A stretch of DNA of 6,085 nucleotides, from NCBI GenBank assembly GCA_016870235.1, contig VGCB01000182.1, positions 1-6,085 of the forward strand, given 5' to 3'. The notes below the pieces were generated by a model that saw nothing but the letters and a program-made list of their open reading frames with translations, did not search any database and was not told the DNA's origin. Origin of the DNA: Actinomycetota bacterium. GTDB lineage: Bacteria > Actinomycetota > Thermoleophilia > Gaiellales > Gaiellaceae. The first letter of the stretch is position 1. Each line of letters begins with the position of its first letter. Made by a program: the position numbers and the translations under genes. Below, in pieces: positions 1 to 5,866 of this stretch.

Positions 1-524
1 ACGGCGAGCCGGCGCCGGAGGAGCAGGGGTACCTGCACTGCGGGCCCGCAGGGGCCGGTCACTTCGTGAAGATGGTGCACAACGGGATCGAGTACGGGAT
101 GATGGCGGCGATCGCGGAGGGCCTCAACATCATCCACGGCGCCGACGCGGGGCTCCGCTCCCGCGACGCCGACGCGGAGACGGCGCCGCTCGCCCATCCG
201 GAGCACTACTGCTACGCCATCGACGTGCCCGCCGTGACCGAGCTCTGGCGCCGCGGCAGCGTCGTCGCCTCCTGGCTCCTCGACCTGACGGCGTCGGCCC
301 TACACGCCTCGCCCGATCTCCACGAGTTCGCAGGCCGCGTCTCCGACTCCGGCGAGGGGCGCTGGACGGCGCTCGCGGCGATCGAGGAGGGCGTGCCCGC
401 ACCCGTCCTCACCGCCGCGCTCTACTCGCGGTTCTCGTCCCGGGGAGAGGATCTGTACGCGAACAAGGTGCTGTCGGCGATGCGAAGGCAGTTCGGCGGC
501 CATGCCGAGAAGCCGAAGGAGTGA
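1..524 (+). CDS. gnd: 6-phosphogluconate dehydrogenase (decarboxylating), C-terminal part
   Basis: This is the 3' part of a gene whose start lies left of the window; the frame is open from base 3 and gives 173 residues. The enzyme oxidatively decarboxylates 6-phosphogluconate to ribulose 5-phosphate in the cytosolic pentose phosphate pathway. The fragment carries the family signature [14 protein letters not shown] (residues 19-32 of the visible part). This includes the lysine (23) and glutamate (30) that match the catalytic base and acid of characterised 6PGDHs. The all-helical C-terminal domain follows, with GEGRWT and a final [26 protein letters not shown] tail. That ending without a long extension is typical of the short (about 300-residue) bacterial form, many of which prefer NAD; cofactor choice cannot be read here because the Rossmann domain is missing. 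The next gene starts immediately after the stop, so the two are probably co-transcribed. Confidence 0.93.
   Translation, partial: GEPAPEEQGYLHCGPAGAGHFVKMVHNGIEYGMMAAIAEGLNIIHGADAGLRSRDADAETAPLAHPEHYCYAIDVPAVTELWRRGSVVASWLLDLTASALHASPDLHEFAGRVSDSGEGRWTALAAIEEGVPAPVLTAALYSRFSSRGEDLYANKVLSAMRRQFGGHAEKPKE
516..521 (+). promoter_or_regulatory. Shine-Dalgarno AAGGAG for the acetyltransferase gene
   Basis: AAGGAG sits inside the last codons of gnd, only 3 nt before the GTG at 525. The spacing is short, but with the stop (522-524) directly abutting the GTG it supports translational coupling and this choice of start. Confidence 0.5.
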
Positions 525-1070
525 GTGCTGGTCGAACCGCTGCGACCGACCCTCGACGGCCCGCGCGTCCGCCTGCGACCGGGTGAGACGGGCGACATCC
601 GCCAGCTGCTCGCGCTGCTGCGGGAGCCGAGCGTGGCCGCCTGGTGGAACGAACCGCCAGGCGAGGCCGAAGTCGCCGACCTCCTCGCCGGACGCGAGCA
701 CGACGGCGTCATGCTCGCGATCGAGGTCGAGGGAGCGGTCGCCGGCGGGATCCAGCTCTGGGAAGAGCTCGACCCCGAGTACCGACATGCGGGGATCGAC
801 GTCTTCCTCGGGAGCCGATGGCAAGGCTACGGCCTGGGCGGGGAGGCAGTCTGGCTTGCGGCCCGCTACCTCTTCGAGGAGCGCGGCCACCACCGTCTCA
901 CGATCGACCCGTCCGCCGGCAACGCTCGCGCGATCCGCTGCTACGAGCGGCTCGGCTTCCGGCCGGTTGGCGTGCTGCGCCAGTATGAGCGCGGCCCCGA
1001 CGGGCAGTGGCGCGACGGCCTGCTGATGGACATGCTCACTGGAGAGCTCTTGCGGCCTACGCCGGCGTGA
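525..1070 (+). CDS. GNAT-family N-acetyltransferase (AAC(6')-Ib/RimJ-like)
   Basis: The gene encodes a 181-residue cytosolic acetyl-CoA-dependent acyltransferase of the GNAT fold. The acetyl-CoA pyrophosphate-binding loop is visible as RWQGYGLGGEA (R98, G101, G103). It is followed by the helix and strand ending in TIDPSAGNARAIRCYERLGF (127-145), where N133 and Y140 occupy usual GNAT motif B positions. The DPSxxNxRAIRCYExxGF stretch and the early AWWNEPP segment (39-45) resemble the AAC(6')-Ib branch of aminoglycoside acetyltransferases. That branch also contains many housekeeping enzymes, so the substrate (amino sugar, peptide N-terminus or other amine) is unknown and resistance should not be assumed. 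The GTG start was chosen because it directly follows the gnd stop with a ribosome site, and the protein begins with the usual LRPGETGD-type GNAT entry. The protein contains no lysine. Its 3' end overlaps the convergent M20 gene by 14 bp. Confidence 0.86.
   Translation: MLVEPLRPTLDGPRVRLRPGETGDIRQLLALLREPSVAAWWNEPPGEAEVADLLAGREHDGVMLAIEVEGAVAGGIQLWEELDPEYRHAGIDVFLGSRWQGYGLGGEAVWLAARYLFEERGHHRLTIDPSAGNARAIRCYERLGFRPVGVLRQYERGPDGQWRDGLLMDMLTGELLRPTPA
1057..1070. other. Convergent gene overlap centred on a 10-bp palindrome
   Basis: The stop of the + strand acetyltransferase (TGA, 1068-1070) and the stop of the minus-strand M20 gene (TAG, 1059-1057) interlock around the perfect palindrome ACGCCGGCGT (1059-1068). 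Because the core is self-complementary and read in equivalent frames, both proteins end in Thr-Pro-Ala. There is no space for a conventional terminator between the genes. Confidence 0.85.
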
Positions 1071-2376
1071 GAGCGCTCTCGCCGAGCACCTGCGAGACGT
1101 GCCGGAAGACGTCGACCCCGTCGGCGAGGTCGGCGACGGCGATCCGCTCGTCGGCGCCGTGCACGAGCTGGGCTGCGAGCTCGGGATCCATCGCCCGCAG
1201 CGGGAAGAACCCGTACGCGACGGTGTCGAGGCTCATGCGCAGGTAGTGGCTGTCGGTGAAGCCCGAGCACACAGTCGGCACGAGGCGGGCCCCGGGCTCG
1301 ACGAGGTCGACCCAGCTCTGCAGCGCGTGCCAGAGCTCCGTGTCGAGCGGTGAGCCCGAGCCGCCGACCCGCAGGCGGTCGAGCCATTCGAGATCCCAGT
1401 CGCCCTTCCCGAGCGCGGCGCGGAGGAGCGGCTCGAGGTCGGCGGGCGCCTGTCCGGGGAGCAGGCGGCAGTCGACGACGACCTCGCACGAGCCGGGCAC
1501 GACGTTCAGCTGCCTCGACGCCTCGATCATCGTCGGCGAGAGCGTCGCCGCGAGCACCGGCTCGACGATCAGCGCCGCGAGCGGATGCAGCGCGCGTGCC
1601 CGCTCGAGCGCGACCTCGACCGGGGGCACCTCGCCGAGGATCTCGAGCAGGAAGCGCTCGACCTCCGGCAGCAGCGTCCTCGGCGGCTCGAGCCGGGCGA
1701 TCGCCTCGATCAGCGGCCCCGCCTTGACGAGCGCGTTGTCGGAGAGCGCCGGCATCGAGGCGTGGCCGGCCCTGCCGGTGACACGCAGACGGAGCGGCGC
1801 GATCGTCTTCTCCGCAAGTCCGCAGAGGTAGAACGTGCGGCCGCCGAAGACGCAACGATCGCCGCCTCCCTCGTTGAGCGCGAAGTCGGAGCGCACGAGC
1901 TCGCCGTGCTCGCGGGCGAGCCACGAGAGGCCGAGGTCGTCGCCCACCTCCTCGTCGGCCGTCAACGCGAGGACGATGTCGCCGGCAGGGCGAAACCCCT
2001 CACGGGCGAGCGAGGCGAACGCCACGGCAGCGGCGGCGACATGCCCCTTCATGTCGAGCGCGCCCCTGCCCCACACCTCGCCGCCGACGAGGTCGCCCGA
2101 CCACGGGTCGCGCGTCCAGTCCTCAGGCTCCGCCCGCACGGTGTCCGTGTGGCCGACGAGGAGGAGCGACGGCCCGCCGGCTCCGGGCAGCCGCGCGACG
2201 AGATTGGCGCGCCCCTCGTCCTTCGCTACGAGTCGGGCCTCGACGCCGCTCTGCGCGAGGTAGGCCTGGAGCAGCCGCGCCGCCTCGGTCTCGTTCCCCG
2301 GCGGGCTCACGGTGTTCAGGCGGATGAGCCGCTGGAGGAGCGAGGCGGTCTCGTCGCCCAGGGTCACGCCCGCCAT
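1057..2376 (-). CDS. M20-family metallo-hydrolase (ArgE/DapE/carboxypeptidase-like)
   Basis: The gene encodes 439 residues of the M20 family, which uses two zinc ions to hydrolyse amide bonds of N-acyl amino acids or peptides. Visible active-site elements are HTDTV (H76 and D78), RGALDMKG with bridging D108, the DEE motif with general base E142 and metal ligand E143, E169 in NEGGG, and H406 near the C-terminus. The insert around GRAGHAS (201-207), which begins the dimerisation (lid) domain, carries its conserved histidine. All catalytic positions are intact, so the enzyme should be active. Sequence alone does not separate acetylornithine deacetylase, succinyl-diaminopimelate desuccinylase and carboxypeptidase activities, and no arginine or lysine synthesis genes are adjacent. 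The ATG at 2376-2374 was chosen because the family N-terminus aligns there. The reading frame stays open to 2583, but that stretch is antisense to rarA and has no family-like sequence. There is no signal peptide. It is divergent from rarA. Confidence 0.92.
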   Translation of the reverse strand: MAGVTLGDETASLLQRLIRLNTVSPPGNETEAARLLQAYLAQSGVEARLVAKDEGRANLVARLPGAGGPSLLLVGHTDTVRAEPEDWTRDPWSGDLVGGEVWGRGALDMKGHVAAAAVAFASLAREGFRPAGDIVLALTADEEVGDDLGLSWLAREHGELVRSDFALNEGGGDRCVFGGRTFYLCGLAEKTIAPLRLRVTGRAGHASMPALSDNALVKAGPLIEAIARLEPPRTLLPEVERFLLEILGEVPPVEVALERARALHPLAALIVEPVLAATLSPTMIEASRQLNVVPGSCEVVVDCRLLPGQAPADLEPLLRAALGKGDWDLEWLDRLRVGGSGSPLDTELWHALQSWVDLVEPGARLVPTVCSGFTDSHYLRMSLDTVAYGFFPLRAMDPELAAQLVHGADERIAVADLADGVDVFRHVSQVLGESALTPA

Positions 2377-2413
2377 GGGCCGGAGGATACTGCCGTCCGA
2401 GCATACTTCGGAC
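2377..2413. promoter_or_regulatory. Divergent promoter region between M20 gene and rarA, with dyad
   Basis: These 37 bp must carry both divergent promoters if the chosen starts are right. On the minus strand TATCCT (2389-2384) lies 7 nt before the M20 ATG; on the plus strand CATACT (2402-2407) lies 6 nt before the rarA GTG. Those distances suit -10 boxes of leaderless transcripts, which are common in actinobacteria, and neither start has a well-placed Shine-Dalgarno. No convincing -35 box is visible. The inverted repeat CGTCCGA (2394-2400), 7-nt spacer, TCGGACG (2408-2414) surrounds the rarA -10 candidate and could be an operator. The promoter calls are inference; the dyad is seen directly. 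Confidence 0.45.
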
Positions 2414-3694
2414 GTGGCCGATCTCTTCGACGACGCCGCGATGGTGCGCGCCTCGACGGTGGCGCCGCTCGCGCAGCGGGTGCGGCCGAAGACGCTCGAC
2501 GACCTCGTCGGGCAGCGGCACGTGCTCGGGCCCGGCTCGGCGCTGCGGCGCGCGATCGAGGACGACCGGCCGCCGTCGCTCATCCTCCACGGCCCGCCCG
2601 GCGTCGGGAAGACGACGCTCGCGCGGATCGTGGCCGAGTCGACCGGGTGCGCGTTCGAGGAGCTCTCCGCGGTCTCGGCGAAGGTCGAGGAGGTGCGCGA
2701 GGTGATCGCGCGCGGGAGAGAGCGCCTCGGCGCCTACGGGCAGCGGACGATCCTCTTCCTCGACGAGATCCACCGCTTCGACAAGCGGCGCCAGGACACG
2801 CTGCTGCCTGCGGTCGAGGACGGATTGATCGTCCTCATCGGGGCGACGACCGAGAACCCGTACTTCGACGTCAACGCCGCCCTGCTCTCGCGCTGCGCGG
2901 TGGTCGAGCTCGAGCCGCTCTCCGAGGACGACCTCCGGCAGGTCGTCCGGCGCGGGGCCGCGGAGCTGGGCGCGGAGGTCGCCGACGACGTCGCGGCCGC
3001 GATCGTCGCGCGGGCGGGCGGCGACGCCCGGACGGCCCTGCTCACGCTCGAGCTCTCCTGGCAGACCGCCCGCGCGGAGGGCGTGCCGCTCGAGGAGCGG
3101 CACGTGGCGGACTCGATGCGCAAGCGGCCGATCCGCTACGACCGCGCCGGCGACATGCACTACGACGTCGCCTCCGCCTTCATCAAGTCGATGCGAGGCG
3201 GCGACGCGGACGCCGCCGTCTACTACCTCGCCGCGATGCTCGAGGCAGGCGAGGACCCGCGGTTCGCGGCGCGGCGGATGATCATCCTCGCGAGTGAGGA
3301 CGTCGGCAACGCGGATCCGCGCGCGCTCCTCGTCGCGACCGCAGCGGCGCAGGCGCTCGAGCACGTCGGCTTGCCCGAGGCGCAGCTCTCGCTCGCGCAG
3401 GCGGCGATCTACCTGGCACGTGCGCCGAAGTCGAACGCCTCGGCGAAGGCGATCTGGGACGCGCGGCGCGACGTCCGCGAGCAGGGCCTGAAGCAGCCGC
3501 CCGCGATGCTGCGGGACGCGCACTACGGCGGCGCTCGCGCGCGGGGTCACGGCGAGGGGTACGTCTACCCGCACGACGACCCCCGGGGCTTCGACCTCGA
3601 CTACCTTCCCGAGGAGATGCATGGACGGACCTACTATGTTCCGTCCGGAAACGGCGAGGAGGAAGCGAGTGGCGATGGCGATCGGCGCAGGTGA
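2414..3694 (+). CDS. rarA: Replication-associated recombination protein A (RarA/MgsA AAA+ ATPase)
   Basis: The gene encodes 426 residues of the RarA/MgsA/WRNIP1 family, a clamp-loader-like AAA+ ATPase that acts at stalled replication forks and interacts with single-strand-binding protein in model bacteria. Visible motifs are Walker [10 protein letters not shown] (60-68), Walker B ILFLDEIH (113-120), sensor 1 IGATTENP (142-149), the arginine-finger region LLSRC with R160, and sensor 2 GGDARTAL (202-209). The C-terminal tetramerisation domain carries the family hallmarks [13 protein letters not shown] (256-268) and [14 protein letters not shown] (291-304). It ends with the usual [15 protein letters not shown] segment plus a short charged tail. 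The GTG start gives the short VADLFDDA leader seen in actinobacterial members. ATG at 2375 and ATG at 2441 are in-frame alternatives; the first would overlap the M20 start codon. The 3' end overlaps the peroxiredoxin gene by 26 bp and supplies its ribosome site. Confidence 0.95.
   Translation: MADLFDDAAMVRASTVAPLAQRVRPKTLDDLVGQRHVLGPGSALRRAIEDDRPPSLILHGPPGVGKTTLARIVAESTGCAFEELSAVSAKVEEVREVIARGRERLGAYGQRTILFLDEIHRFDKRRQDTLLPAVEDGLIVLIGATTENPYFDVNAALLSRCAVVELEPLSEDDLRQVVRRGAAELGAEVADDVAAAIVARAGGDARTALLTLELSWQTARAEGVPLEERHVADSMRKRPIRYDRAGDMHYDVASAFIKSMRGGDADAAVYYLAAMLEAGEDPRFAARRMIILASEDVGNADPRALLVATAAAQALEHVGLPEAQLSLAQAAIYLARAPKSNASAKAIWDARRDVREQGLKQPPAMLRDAHYGGARARGHGEGYVYPHDDPRGFDLDYLPEEMHGRTYYVPSGNGEEEASGDGDRRR
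3657..3662 (+). promoter_or_regulatory. Shine-Dalgarno AGGAGG for the peroxiredoxin gene
   Basis: AGGAGG lies within the rarA coding end, 6 nt before GTG 3669 and 12 nt before ATG 3675. The spacing favours the GTG as start and places the overlap with rarA at 26 bp. Confidence 0.7.
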
Positions 3695-4142
3695 CAGGGC
3701 ACCCGACTTCGACCTCGAAGTCGACCACGAGAGCCGCGTCGCGCTCGGCGACTTCCTCGGACGGTCGAACCTGCTTCTCGTCTTCCATCCGCTCGCCTTC
3801 ACGCCTACCTGCGCTGAGGAGGCGCAGGATCTCGAGGAGAACCTCGAGTCCTTCCGGAATGCCCAGACCGACATCGTGTTCGTCTCCTGCGACACGTCCG
3901 CGGCACGGCAGGCGTGGAAGAAGGAGCTCGGGGTCTCGTACACCTTCGCCTCCGACTTCTGGCAGCACGGAGCGGCGGCGAGGGCCTACGGCGTCTTCGA
4001 CGAGTCGTCCGGGCTGCCGCTCCGGGGCACGTTCCTGATCGACAGGGACGGGAACGTGATCTGGTCACTCGTGAAGGGGCTCGACGAAAAGCGCGACGAG
4101 ATGGTCGAGCAGTCGCTCGGGACGCTCTCCGGGCGCGGATAG
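3669..4142 (+). CDS. ahpE: AhpE-like peroxiredoxin
   Basis: The gene encodes 157 residues of the AhpC/TSA thioredoxin-fold peroxiredoxin family, which reduces hydrogen peroxide, peroxynitrite and organic hydroperoxides. The active-site segment FHPLAFTPTC gives the peroxidatic C48 with T45 and P41 in the usual PxxxTxxC arrangement. SDFWQHGAAARAYGVFDE and LRGTFLIDRDGN closely match what I recall of mycobacterial AhpE, including the arginine that helps activate the cysteine. AhpE proteins are 1-Cys enzymes recycled by small thiols or mycoredoxin. This one has a second cysteine (C74 in VSCDTS), where most relatives have VSVD-like sequence. The protein is cytosolic, with no signal peptide. The GTG start is set by the AGGAGG site; ATG at 3675 would shorten it by two residues. 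It overlaps rarA upstream and is followed 3 bp later by the hydrolase gene, so it probably belongs to the same operon. Confidence 0.92.
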   Translation: MAMAIGAGDRAPDFDLEVDHESRVALGDFLGRSNLLLVFHPLAFTPTCAEEAQDLEENLESFRNAQTDIVFVSCDTSAARQAWKKELGVSYTFASDFWQHGAAARAYGVFDESSGLPLRGTFLIDRDGNVIWSLVKGLDEKRDEMVEQSLGTLSGRG

Positions 4143-4145
4143 TCC

Positions 4146-4916
4146 GTGACGCCGCTCGCCGTGCGCCGCTTCGGCCGCGCGGAGGGCCGGCGGCTCACCT
4201 GTGTCCACGGCGTCACCGCCTTCGGTGGGCACTTCGCCGGGCTGGCCGAGCGCCTCGGGCCCGGCTTCGAGGTCGTCGCCCCCGACCTCCTCGGGCACGG
4301 CGACTCGCTGCGCGACCCGCCCTGGTCGATCGAGGCGCATGTCGACGCGCTCGTGCGCGCCGCCGGCGACCGGCCGGGCACCTGGGTCGGGCACTCGTTC
4401 GGCGGCCGGCTCGCGCTCGAGGTCGCCGCCCGCCGGCCGGATCTCGTCGAGCGCCTCGTCCTCCTCGACCCGGCGGTCTGGCTGCCGCCGCACGTCGCCC
4501 GCTTCGTCGCCGAGAACAGCCTCGGCGCCCGCTCGTACGCCTCGCTCGACGAGGCGGTCGAGCGCCGGTTCGAGGAGAGCCGGCTGGAGCGGGCAGACGG
4601 CGCCCTCGTCGCCGCGGAGCTCGCGCAGCATCTCGAGGAGCGCGGCGACCGGCTCCGCTACCGCTACGAGCAGGCCGCGGTCGTCACTGCCTACAGCGAG
4701 CTGGCCGTCCGCCACCCGGCGTTCGAGCGGGCGCGCGTCGAGACGCTCGTCGTCCTCGGCGAGGACTCCTACCTCACGTACGAGCACCTGGAGGAGGAGC
4801 ATCGGGAGGCGCTCGGCGACCTCCTCGAGATCGCGACGGTGCCCGGCGGCCATACGGTGCTCTGGGACGCGCCCGCGGAGACGGCCGCCGTCGTGGCCGC
4901 GTTCCTCACGCGCTGA
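4146..4916 (+). CDS. Alpha/beta hydrolase
   Basis: The gene encodes a 256-residue single-domain alpha/beta hydrolase, probably cytosolic. The oxyanion-hole strand HGVTAFGGHF (21-30), the DLLGHGDS segment (47-54) and the nucleophile elbow GHSFGG with S84 (82-87) are clear. The acid is probably D207 in VVLGEDSYL, and the histidine is H236 in PGGHTVLW. A helical lid lies at about 112-190 between strands 6 and 7 of the core. The catalytic triad is complete, so an esterase, lactonase, C-C hydrolase or haloperoxidase-like activity is possible, but the substrate cannot be named. The GTG start, 3 bp after the peroxiredoxin stop, has no strong ribosome site, which suggests coupled translation. The protein contains no lysine at all. 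Association with a peroxiredoxin could mean it handles an oxidised or reactive ester, but that is only inference from position. Confidence 0.87.
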   Translation: MTPLAVRRFGRAEGRRLTCVHGVTAFGGHFAGLAERLGPGFEVVAPDLLGHGDSLRDPPWSIEAHVDALVRAAGDRPGTWVGHSFGGRLALEVAARRPDLVERLVLLDPAVWLPPHVARFVAENSLGARSYASLDEAVERRFEESRLERADGALVAAELAQHLEERGDRLRYRYEQAAVVTAYSELAVRHPAFERARVETLVVLGEDSYLTYEHLEEEHREALGDLLEIATVPGGHTVLWDAPAETAAVVAAFLTR

Positions 4917-4941
4917 GCCGGGACCGAACCGGGCGGCGGCG

Positions 4942-4960
4942 ACGACCGAATAGCGGTCGT
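4942..4960. promoter_or_regulatory. Dyad in the leader of the exported-protein pair
   Basis: In the 77-bp gap after the hydrolase gene, ACGACCG (4942-4948) and CGGTCGT (4954-4960) form a perfect 7-bp inverted repeat around the AT-rich spacer AATAG. It lies 33 bp before the GTG of the lysine-rich secreted protein. It could be a repressor operator over a promoter or a weak terminator for the rarA operon. There is no T-run after it, which makes a standard terminator less likely. Confidence 0.35.
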
Positions 4961-4993
4961 TCACGCACCTGCTCACCGAGGAAAGGAACCACC

Positions 4994-5443
4994 GTGCGCG
5001 TCAAGATCGTGTTCACCTCCATGATCGCCGGCGTCGTCGCCGCGCTCGCCGTCGCGGCCGTCGCGATGGCGGGCTCGAGCGCCACCCCGTCGGCGACGTT
5101 CGTCGCCCCGAAGAAGATGGAGACCGGCTCCAAGGTCACCTTCACCGTGCAGCTCAAGAACTTCAAGATCGATGCCAAGAACGTCGGCAAGGCGAACGCG
5201 ATGAACAAGGGCCACCTCCACTTCGCGATGGACGGCGGCAAGTTCGACTTCGAGAAGTACTCGGGCCCGAACGGCAAGCTCGCCGCGCAGCTCGGGATCG
5301 CGGGCAAGTACTCGCCGGCCGTGACGCCGTCGATCACCTACGCGAACCTGCCGAAGGGCAAGCACACGCTGAGGGTCTTCCTCGTCAACAACGACCATTT
5401 GGAGACGGGCTCGAAGGCGTCGATGTCCTTCGTCGTCAAGTAG
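4994..5443 (+). CDS. Secreted lysine-rich protein with HLHF and NNDH histidine motifs
   Basis: The gene encodes 149 residues. The N-terminus is a clear Sec signal: MRVK, a hydrophobic core (about 5-25) and AMAGSSA, so the mature protein is probably about 120 residues and extracytoplasmic. I do not recognise a named family. The mature part looks all-beta: alternating strands such as SKVTFTVQL (46-54), a GHLHFAMDGG turn (73-82), and a late LPKGKHTLRVFLVNNDH segment (119-135) reminiscent of small Ig-like secreted domains in which HxH and NxDH face each other. H74, H76, H124 and H135 are candidate metal ligands, by inference only. Composition is unusual for this window: 17 lysines against 2 arginines, and no cysteine. 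AAGGA (4984-4988) sits 5 nt before the GTG start and supports it. The cupredoxin gene follows 4 bp downstream, suggesting a shared role at the cell surface. Confidence 0.8.
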   Translation: MRVKIVFTSMIAGVVAALAVAAVAMAGSSATPSATFVAPKKMETGSKVTFTVQLKNFKIDAKNVGKANAMNKGHLHFAMDGGKFDFEKYSGPNGKLAAQLGIAGKYSPAVTPSITYANLPKGKHTLRVFLVNNDHLETGSKASMSFVVK

Positions 5444-5447
5444 TCCG

Positions 5448-5840
5448 ATGGCCGGGGCCGTCGACACCACCGCCCTGCTCCGTCTCGCTCTGATCGGCGT
5501 CACGGCCCTGCTCGTGACGCTCGCGCTCGGCCCGGGAGACTCCCGGGCCGACGCTGCGGCGCCGCGCACGGTCACCGTCGCGATGGGCGACTTCTCCTAC
5601 ACGCCCGGCACCGTGACGATCAAGCCGGGCGATCGGGTCAAGTTCGTCAACCGCGGCAAGATCGACCACACGGTCGCCGACGTCGACGCGAAGGGCGAGA
5701 TCCTCGGCAAGGCGATCAAGCCGAAGCTCCTCGCGAGGGGCGAGAGCCAGGTGGTCACCTTCGCCAAGGCGGGCCGGATCAGCTACTTCTGCACGCTCCA
5801 CCCGACCCTGATGAAGGGCACGGTCGTCGTCCGGCCTTGA
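5448..5840 (+). CDS. Exported cupredoxin (plastocyanin/amicyanin-like copper protein)
   Basis: The gene encodes 130 residues. A hydrophobic stretch (about 9-28) followed by SRADAAAPR looks like a Sec signal with cleavage after the Ala-rich site, or else a membrane anchor, leaving a mature domain of about 90 residues outside the membrane. The domain is a type I blue-copper beta sandwich: VAMGDFSYTPGTVTIKPGD (44-62), a KIDHTV strand giving ligand H74, and YFCTLHPTLMKG giving C115, H118 and M122. All four copper ligands are therefore present. Such proteins shuttle single electrons to or from membrane oxidoreductases or take part in copper handling. The ligand loop is C-x2-H-x3-M, one residue longer than the usual amicyanin CxxHPxM form. 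The ATG start lies 4 bp after the previous stop with no ribosome site, implying coupled translation. A strong palindrome lies in codons 27-35. Confidence 0.92.
   Translation: MAGAVDTTALLRLALIGVTALLVTLALGPGDSRADAAAPRTVTVAMGDFSYTPGTVTIKPGDRVKFVNRGKIDHTVADVDAKGEILGKAIKPKLLARGESQVVTFAKAGRISYFCTLHPTLMKGTVVVRP
5527..5551. repeat. 25-bp near-perfect palindrome inside the cupredoxin signal-sequence coding region
   Basis: TCGGCCCGGGAG (5527-5538) and CTCCCGGGCCGA (5540-5551) are exact reverse complements flanking a single A. In mRNA this would form an 11-bp, almost all-GC stem with a GAC triloop, about 80 nt after the start codon. It spans codons 27-35, at the junction of export signal and mature domain. 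Confidence 0.85.
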
Positions 5841-5866
5841 AGCGGACGCGTGCGCGCCTGCGGGTT

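Noticed and set aside
525..1070. Aminoglycoside resistance gene
   Set aside because: The motifs resemble AAC(6')-Ib, but this GNAT branch has many non-resistance members and nothing around it (integron, transposon) suggests a resistance cassette.
2394..2414. LexA/SOS box at the rarA promoter
   Set aside because: The dyad half-sites are GTCCGA/TCGGAC, not the GAAC/GTTC form of actinobacterial SOS boxes.
2377..2583. A longer N-terminus for the M20 protein (start at 2583)
   Set aside because: The additional 69 residues are antisense to the Walker A region of rarA, show no similarity to M20 N-termini and are Ser/Arg-rich.
1585..3297. A 570-codon + strand open frame across the M20 gene and rarA
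   Set aside because: It is antisense to the M20 gene and out of frame with rarA, and its second half is a repetitive Arg/Ala/Gly run. Both overlapped genes have complete catalytic motifs.
3704..3723. Inverted repeat CGACTTCG...CGAAGTCG near the peroxiredoxin start
   Set aside because: It is an 8-bp stem formed by the Asp, Phe, Glu and Val codons of PDFDLEVD, so it is probably a by-product of coding sequence.
2123..3943. A 606-codon open frame on the minus strand across rarA and the peroxiredoxin gene
   Set aside because: It is antisense to two strongly recognised genes and its translation is rich in Arg, Asp and Leu with no family motif. Long stop-free antisense frames are normal at this GC content.
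3914..5443. A 509-codon + strand open frame that runs into the secreted lysine-rich protein
   Set aside because: Everything before the GTG at 4994 is a shifted frame of the peroxiredoxin and hydrolase genes with Arg/Ala/Gly-rich low-complexity translation. The signal peptide and ribosome site place the true start at 4994.
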